Source: Azolla caroliniana (Eukaryota > Polypodiophyta). From it: a stretch of 64,000 bases of DNA. Position 1 is the stretch's first letter, and every line of letters begins with the position of its first letter. The stretch spans positions 20,708,001-20,772,000 of the forward strand of contig JBHGNT010000008.1 in assembly GCA_043228905.1 (NCBI GenBank), given 5' to 3'. The notes beneath the pieces are model-generated. The model ran no database searches and was not told the DNA's origin. It saw only the letters and a list, made by a program, of their open reading frames with translations. Shown piece by piece: positions 57,891-64,000 of this stretch. The translations under genes were made by a program, and so were the position numbers.

Positions 57891-58734
57891 AGATAACTTC
57901 TATTTCAGTAAAATCAAACCGACTGTTTGAATTTATATAACTGTTCCACTTGCAAACTAATAAAAAATTTGGTTCAATATATTCACAGAGCTAATAGATG
58001 CACCTAAATTTGAATCACATGGATTTGTATGACTAAGGGAAGTTTGTAGTTATCCTTTTTTATGCCAAAAACACTCAAGTTTTGGAATGTCACCATGGCA
58101 TTTCTCTAGTCATTTTGTATATCCATGCAATATATTCAAACGCTATGGTGGTTTGGATCTCAACCTAAGGATTCTCAAGCCATCTTGATTAACCATAGAT
58201 TGTATGGGTCAGGATTGTATGAGCTGACCCAGTCGCATCATTACATAAATTAGTACACTTTTAGTGAGCCTCAGCATATAAATTATTAAATTTCAAACAA
58301 ATTTTATGAGTCAGCATCTTTTTAACATGGAAATCACGATTAAACTACGGAATATGTTTTTGAGAAATCCATTCGATGAATCCATACACCATTGTTGAAA
58401 ATATGACAACCCAAATCAGGTATTATAAGCTATCAATAATTAAAACTGAATTGGAACCACATTTACATATAGTATATTTCCATATGCAAATGAATGATGT
58501 ACCACTTCAAGCTCAATCCAAAACACATTTACCTGGTATATTGACAATGTAATGAGTCAATGCGTCTGTATATCACATGCAAATGATATATACTTATCCA
58601 GAAGTTGAAACAGATTTACACAACTCTGTTGTGTGCTCGAACAAGTCTCTATTTGTTCATTCGTTATCGTAGACTTCTTATATACTACACGAGCCAACCA
58701 TAAAGATCAACGGAGAGCCTTTAAAAATGGCGGT

Positions 58735-61700
58735 CTACTTTCGGGTTCTATTCATCAGTATATCAAGTACTAGATTCATGTCAACAGACTGACCTTTCTC
58801 CAATAGTCGCCTTATAACGGATTGCACTTGTTCCCTCGAAAAGCCCATGGTGCAAACCTTCTCAATAATGCCATTTATTTCACTTGATAGATGATGCTCA
58901 TTATGTATAGGTTGTGCCATTTGTAAGCGTGGAGGGGGGTTTGTTTGTACTGGAAAATTTTGTTGTTGCCCCTGCCAAACCATCTGCCCACTACTAGTAT
59001 TGGATAACACTTGGGACGATGGCTGATTTGGCACTGGAAGTTGCTGCTGTTGATAAGCATAACTTGTTGGCAGTGACTGATTAGTCACTGGAAATGGGCG
59101 TTGATGAGCATTATGAGCATATGAAGGTTCAGTTGAATACGAATGCATACTTTCATTTGGCTGTGGATAAGGCGGTTGCATCACTGTTGATTGTTGAGGC
59201 ATTTGCAGTTGATTCTGCATCTGTTGGATTGTAGGTTGAAACCTTCCTTGATCTAATGGTGGTGGTGGTTGCATTTGTTGTACTTGTTGCTGCAATTGTT
59301 GTTGTACTTGTTGCTGCTGTTGTATTGATGGTGTATGTTGCAACACTACCTGCGGCTGTGGCTGTGGCTGTGGCTGTTGCTGAATCTGCATCTGTTGTTG
59401 TACTTGTTGCTGCAATTGTTGTTGTACTTGTTGCTGTTGTTGTATTGATGGTGTATGTTGCAATACTACATGCGGCTGCGGCTGTTGCTGAATCTGCATC
59501 TGTTGTTGTACTTGTTGGTGCTGTACTTGTTGCTGTTGTTGTATTGATGGTGTATGTTGCAATACTACCTGCTGCTGTGCCTGCGGCTGCGGCTGTTGCT
59601 GAATCTGCATCTGTTGTGGCATTGCTAGAAAGCGCATTTGTTCTACTGATTGCTGAATTGGTACACTATGCTGTGTTGTTAGTTGTATTGGCTTGTTTTG
59701 TACATTCTGTTGTATGACTTGATATTGCACCTGATCAGATGACTGTGAGTTCGGAACCTGTTGTACAATCTGTAATGATTGTTCATGTTGCACATATTGA
59801 ATGGGTTCTTGCTGTTGCTGATGTATAGGCTGTTGAGAAATCTCTGGATCTTGATTTTTCTTTACTTCTTGTTTGGAATCCATGATCATTACCCTCTCAG
59901 TAAGGGTTTTGGATGCTTGTAGCTTTTCTAGCTGTGCATGGACTTCGATTGCATCTTGTTTATCCCTAAGTATTTGTATAGAACGTTGAACCTGTGAAGT
60001 AACATGCACATAATCAGAGTTATAAACAATGTCATGAACATATAAAAACAACGGTACCTGCCAATAACAAACATTATGGAGAAACACCAAAAAACCCAAA
60101 ATTACTAGATTAGCCCTCCACAGCTAATCATAGAAATTGTTTTCCTGGAATAACATCAAGTTTACAAAAATTACCAGACACTCCTCTACAGTACAAAAAT
60201 TTCTTCTGGGGTATTTGGGTATATTTCCCGCAACATTACCTCCATAATATGTTCATTTAGCTTTCCATAGTTGTGATTGGTTTGATCATAGTAATCATCC
60301 ACAGAATCCTTTAGGGAGGCAACAGATTGTCTCAGATCATGAGTTGCTCGTTCAACCTGTGATAATCGATTACTAGTACCATCAAGAATACGCAACACAC
60401 CATCCGCATAATTTTTCATGGCCTTCTCCACAGATGACACAATGATAGAATCTTGTACATCTAGTTTTTCCAAGTCTCTTCGTGTAGGAGAAAGCTCTCT
60501 CAAATAAGCCTAAAAATGAAAAGAATTGACATTTTAATGAGGATCAATCAGTTGAATATGTGGAACTTCTATCATAAAGAAAATCAAAAGAAAGATTTAT
60601 GTCATTAAATCAGTTACATATGGTGAATTGAAAGTTCTTAATGCAAATACTGCAGTGAATTAGTACAAACTTGACAACAATAAACCAGAAAGGAATAAAA
60701 AAGCATTACATTGAGAAACAGAGGAAACAAAGCATTCATAGAGAATCAGATACAGGGGAAAGCACAAATATGTCTCTGTTTGTAATGGTATATACCATCA
60801 AAGGTTTTGTCTTTTTGGCTTACACAAAGGGGCGGATTGGTCAACCATACTATCTCAAGGAGAATCAATTTGTAAACTGTCTTCTAATTAATATCCATGG
60901 TATAGATTCCTGCTTCGCATGAGAGGGCTATAATCCCCTGCACGAGGAACTTTATGTCACACAAACAAAGCTTCTTGTACTAATACTCTGATATCTACAT
61001 CAACCTTGTTAAAACATAGACTATTTCCATGGTTCTGCGATCTGATCAGTTCCCTACAACCTGAGAGTTGCTTTTCACTCATAATGAAACAGCATAGCAT
61101 GTCAGGTATAGAAATAAAATGTTTTTCACTCATAATGAAACAACAGAGCATCTCTAAAAATGGAAGCCCGATCTAATCTGCTCCTAGTTTGGATGGAAGT
61201 CCAAAGAAACAAAACTTTCAAGATAATCAGGTTTTTCAGCTTTGACAGACTTCTTTGATGGAAAGTATTTCCATGGAGATAGACCAATAGGACGCCTTTA
61301 GCATGCAAAAAACTTCCTTCGATGAATTGTTAAACTCATGCTAACTTGGAAGAAAGTTGAAAGAAACAAAACCTTTGGGAAAAAAATCTGCTCTTCTTCT
61401 TTGATTTCTTGATGGAAAGAGCCTAAATGCATTCCTCTTTAAAACTAGCTTGATTTTAAGACTCTTTCCATGACAGAAACTCCTGGGCAAGAATGCGCAA
61501 ATGCCCTTGTCTTTGACAGACTTCTTGATCACATTTCTATCCAAATTAAAATGAACATTTAAAGTTTTTGAATGAAAAAGAATTCCCCAGAGGAACACCA
61601 AACGCTCATTCATTCAGAATTTCCAAATCAAGTATTTGGAAAAATCAGGTCTTCTTCTCTGAGAAACTTTTTATGGAATGTCTGTCCAAATTTATGTCAA

Positions 61701-62681
61701 AATTTTGCACTTTTTGAATGATCAAAGATTCCGAAATTCCCAGAGAAGGATCAAGAGATTGTTCTCAAACTAAAACCTCCAAAAAATAATATCTTCTCCC
61801 TGTTCTTCCTTGACAGACTTCTCAATGACATATTTGTTTAAAATTAGGTTAAATTTGATGTTTAGCTTGACAGGAATTCATTTCAACGAAATCAAAAATC
61901 ATTCAAGTGAAATTTCAAACAAAATCACTGATAAAGCCAGGTCTTTCTTCTTCTTGGACAGACTTCTTGATTGTGTTTGTTTCTAAGCTGTTAGTTAAAA
62001 TTGAAACCTTTTACACACAGAGAAAATACATCAGAGTAAAATCAAGAGATCATTCGACCAGATTTAGAACAGATTCTCATTTTCCAGCTTCAATGGAAAA
62101 CCTCGAACTAGAGCAGGAAATAGAGACTAATTATGACTTTAGAATGACAGTAAATAGTTCAGAGGAAGATCACAAGATCAATCGGAAAGTATTTTGATTC
62201 CAATTTCAACAGAAGCCTCAAAGGTTTCAGCGGGAAACAGAAACTTAGTCATAAGTTTCTCATAGGAAGATCAGGATATCATTAAAACACGAACTTCCGA
62301 TAAACCAGATTCAATGGATACCTCGGAAATTTGACACGTAATAGGAAATCGCTCAGGAACACCTCAGAGAAAGCTCACGGGATCATTTCAATCAATTTTA
62401 CAAGAAGGCTTCCATTTCCAAGGGAAAAACCTTCGAAATGAAGCAGGAAACAGATTTTCCAAACAGATCTCCAATTCTGATGGGAAAACTTTCGAAATGG
62501 AGCACAGGGAACAGAGGAAACATACCGTGGAGAAGCGATGTCGATTACGAGAGTTACTGTTCGTATTGTAGAGAGGACGGGGAACGCCGCCTTCATCGTG
62601 GCCTTCTTCTGCAGGGGAGGAGAAGAAGCCACCATCGTCGTCGTTGCTCAGCAGATCCATGGCGTTCTTCTCAGACCTCAT
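58735..62681 (-). CDS. DUF1421 glutamine-rich protein with UBA-like C-terminus, three exons
   Basis: Plant DUF1421 protein; its biochemical role is not established. My model has exon 1 at 62681-62526, exon 2 at 60509-60240 and exon 3 at 59991-58735, all GT-AG and phase 0, giving 560 aa. Exon 2 encodes VEKAMKNYADGVLRILDGTS and a coiled-coil-like stretch up to KLNEHIMEV, which continues across the junction as QRSIQILRDKQDA, the hallmark of the family (compare HRSVQILRDKQE). Exon 3 is dominated by Gln/Pro repeats and ends with IIEKVCTMGFSREQVQSVIR and VDMNLVLDILMN, a UBA-like three-helix fold. A longer frame into intron 2 (to 60099) exists, but the CAG|GTTCAACG acceptor and family match favour splicing at 59991. 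Exon 1 is the least certain. Intron 1 is about 2 kb and made largely of degenerate repeats. Confidence 0.85.
59278..59620 (-). repeat. Coding tandem repeat in the Gln-rich region
   Basis: Three in-frame repeats of about 33-40 codons, each starting VVLQHTPSIQQQQQVQ and ending MQIQQQPQP or similar, inside exon 3 of the DUF1421 gene. The copies differ by whole Gln/Pro codon blocks, which points to slippage or unequal exchange. Confidence 0.92.
61190..62510. repeat. Degenerate repeats filling intron 1 of the DUF1421 gene
   Basis: From about 61190 to 62000 at least five blocks recur with GACAGACTTCTT-GAT or a close variant, after TCTTCTTC-like leaders. From about 62090 to 62510 a second set recurs around GGGAAAA-CTTCGAAATG-AGCA-GGAAACAG. 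Units are 70-190 bp and strongly diverged. Alternative: part of this is exon-derived sequence, since the last unit abuts exon 1. Confidence 0.65.
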
Positions 62682-62703
62682 CGCATGTACATATACGTAG
62701 ACC

Positions 62704-62986
62704 GTATGTATGTAATGTATGTATGTATGTATGTATGTATGTATGTATGTATGTATGTATAGTATCTATGTTTGTATGGTATGCTATGTATGTATGTATG
62801 TATAGTATCTATGTTTGTATGGTATGCTATGTATGTATGTATGTATAGTATCTATGTTTGTATGGTATGCTATGTATGTATGTATGTATAGTATCTATGT
62901 TTGTATGGTATGTATGTATGTATGTATGTATGTATGTATGTATATATGTATGCATAAATGTATAGTATCTATGTTTGTATGGTATG

Positions 62987-63021
<35 letters not shown>
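62704..63021. repeat. (GTAT)n array, 43-bp minisatellite and (GT)n upstream of DUF1421
   Basis: A (GTAT)n run (about 62705-62760) is followed by a 43-bp unit containing AGTATCTATGTTTGTATGGT at 62761, 62804, 62847, 62890 and again at 62962, then (GT)n at about 62989-63021. It sits 25-340 bp upstream of the DUF1421 start codon, so in its leader or core promoter. Confidence 0.93.
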
Positions 63022-63026
<5 letters not shown>

Positions 63027-64000
63027 CTCTTCTTTCTTCTTCTTAGGGTTTTGCTAGTACATGGTGGCCTAATCTTCCATTGGTTTCTCGAAGATGAGGT
63101 TCTTGCTTTTGAACCCTCCACATATCCAATATTGCCTCCACTCGTTCTGATTTAAGTGTACATAGTAATGACTAGGACAATTTAGCAATGTAATAATCGA
63201 GACATGTAGTGGTATTGTCTTTAGTAATATAGATGGATGTTAACTATCTATGTGCATACATTTTTCTATGAATGTGTGTGTATCCATGTTGATCAACTAT
63301 CGAGGAAAGTCATCTACCTCCGCGTCCGTTTACGACAGGACCTTGAACTCCTTGCCATAGGTTTGAATTTGAGCTCGACCTGGAAATTGTTATTGATTTA
63401 TTATTGGCAGTCGTCCTTTGATTGGCCATATGCGTCATTTTGTTATCCTTTTGTGTTTTTTATGTCTCTCTTCTTCCTATTGTGGTAGGAATATGTTGAT
63501 GATGATGATAGGAAACCCTAATATGAGGTAAACACCCACAAAAGAAATGTATAGACTTTTGTGTTTGTTATGTCTCAAGTCATGACATGGTCACATTTAT
63601 GCCCTTCTATTTATTGTTTCTAATTATTTGGAGGGTTTCATCTCACATTGAGGTAGATCGTATATGTATGTATATGGTTAAACTTATATCTATGTGTATA
63701 CATGTATATATCCTTGCTATGTATGTGTATGTAAGGAATCAAGATTGTTTGTATATGCATAAAGGTACAAATGCACGCAATATTCATGTTGCAACTAAAG
63801 TTCTGACATCGTGATCTTGTAGATATATTGAATGTGGATAAATTCGTGAAATTCTTCCTTCAAGCTTACATTGTAGTGGTAACCAAATTTTTTACTAGTA
63901 CTAGTTTATTCTGTAAATGAATATGTATGTATTATCAAAAAGATGCATATATAGGTTCGCGTATATCGCAATCCTAAGTCGTGTTTGTAGAAATTACGAG
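63022..64000. other. Intergenic, window end
   Basis: No gene recognised. Expected to include further promoter sequence of the DUF1421 gene. Short TGTATG-rich stretches recur. Confidence 0.5.

Larger units (their letters stand above)
56432..58734. other. Intergenic between convergent transporter and DUF1421 genes
   Basis: The two genes converge here. It holds the transporter 3' UTR, a (TA)n run near 56705-56727, a two-copy 138-bp repeat (57093-57331) and a two-copy 120-bp repeat (57673-57890). No gene recognised. Confidence 0.55.

Noticed and set aside
59256-59717. 153-codon plus-strand frame rich in Val and Ala
   Set aside because: It is the complement of the Gln-rich repeats of the DUF1421 gene on the minus strand.
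62438-63057. Plus-strand frames rich in Tyr-Val-Cys-Met
   Set aside because: They are translations of the GTAT microsatellite and the 43-bp minisatellite.

Overview
This 64 kb window is plant nuclear DNA, most likely from a fern. I infer that from three very long, intronless PLS-type PPR genes with the repeat wording common in fern PPRs, a plant clade-A AHL gene, a plant UDP-xylose transporter, and gene-poor AT-rich intergenic DNA full of retroelement debris and microsatellites. The species cannot be named from the sequence alone.

Layout. 1-10 kb is gene-poor and holds a Ty3-like gag remnant (minus strand) and a 5'-truncated LINE tail (plus). 10.6-11.9 kb carries an intronless AT-hook (AHL) gene. 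13.56-25.35 kb is one insertion: a full-length but dead LINE (about 6.24 kb, minus strand) with a perfect 17-bp target-site duplication. Nested in its endonuclease region is a young Ty1/Copia element (17,644-23,157) whose two 304-bp LTRs differ at one base, with a 5-bp target duplication, tRNA-iMet primer site, polypurine tract and a single in-frame stop. 26.93-29.67 kb is a second composite element: about 240-bp terminal inverted repeats, a perfect 9-bp target duplication, and a broken BTB gene resembling the NPR1/BLADE-ON-PETIOLE family. This is the structure of a Pack-MULE.

The right half holds a small thaumatin-like protein gene (two exons, minus), an ATL-type RING-H2 gene (minus), a divergent pair of PPR genes (843 aa minus, 1063 aa plus), a BRR2 helicase gene fragment (minus), a third PPR gene (842 aa plus), a seven-exon UDP-xylose transporter gene (plus) and a three-exon DUF1421 glutamine-rich gene (minus). 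The genes look like unrelated single-copy loci apart from the PPR cluster. All three PPR proteins stop in the E region and carry no DYW deaminase domain, so if they act in organelle RNA editing they would need a partner in trans.

The most unusual items are the gene-capturing MULE with an internal 388-bp tandem duplication, the LINE/Copia nest with exact boundaries, the BRR2 fragment inside the PPR cluster, a long degenerate palindrome at 48.3-48.8 kb, and repeat-built sequence in and around the DUF1421 gene. I saw no tRNA, rRNA or CRISPR array.
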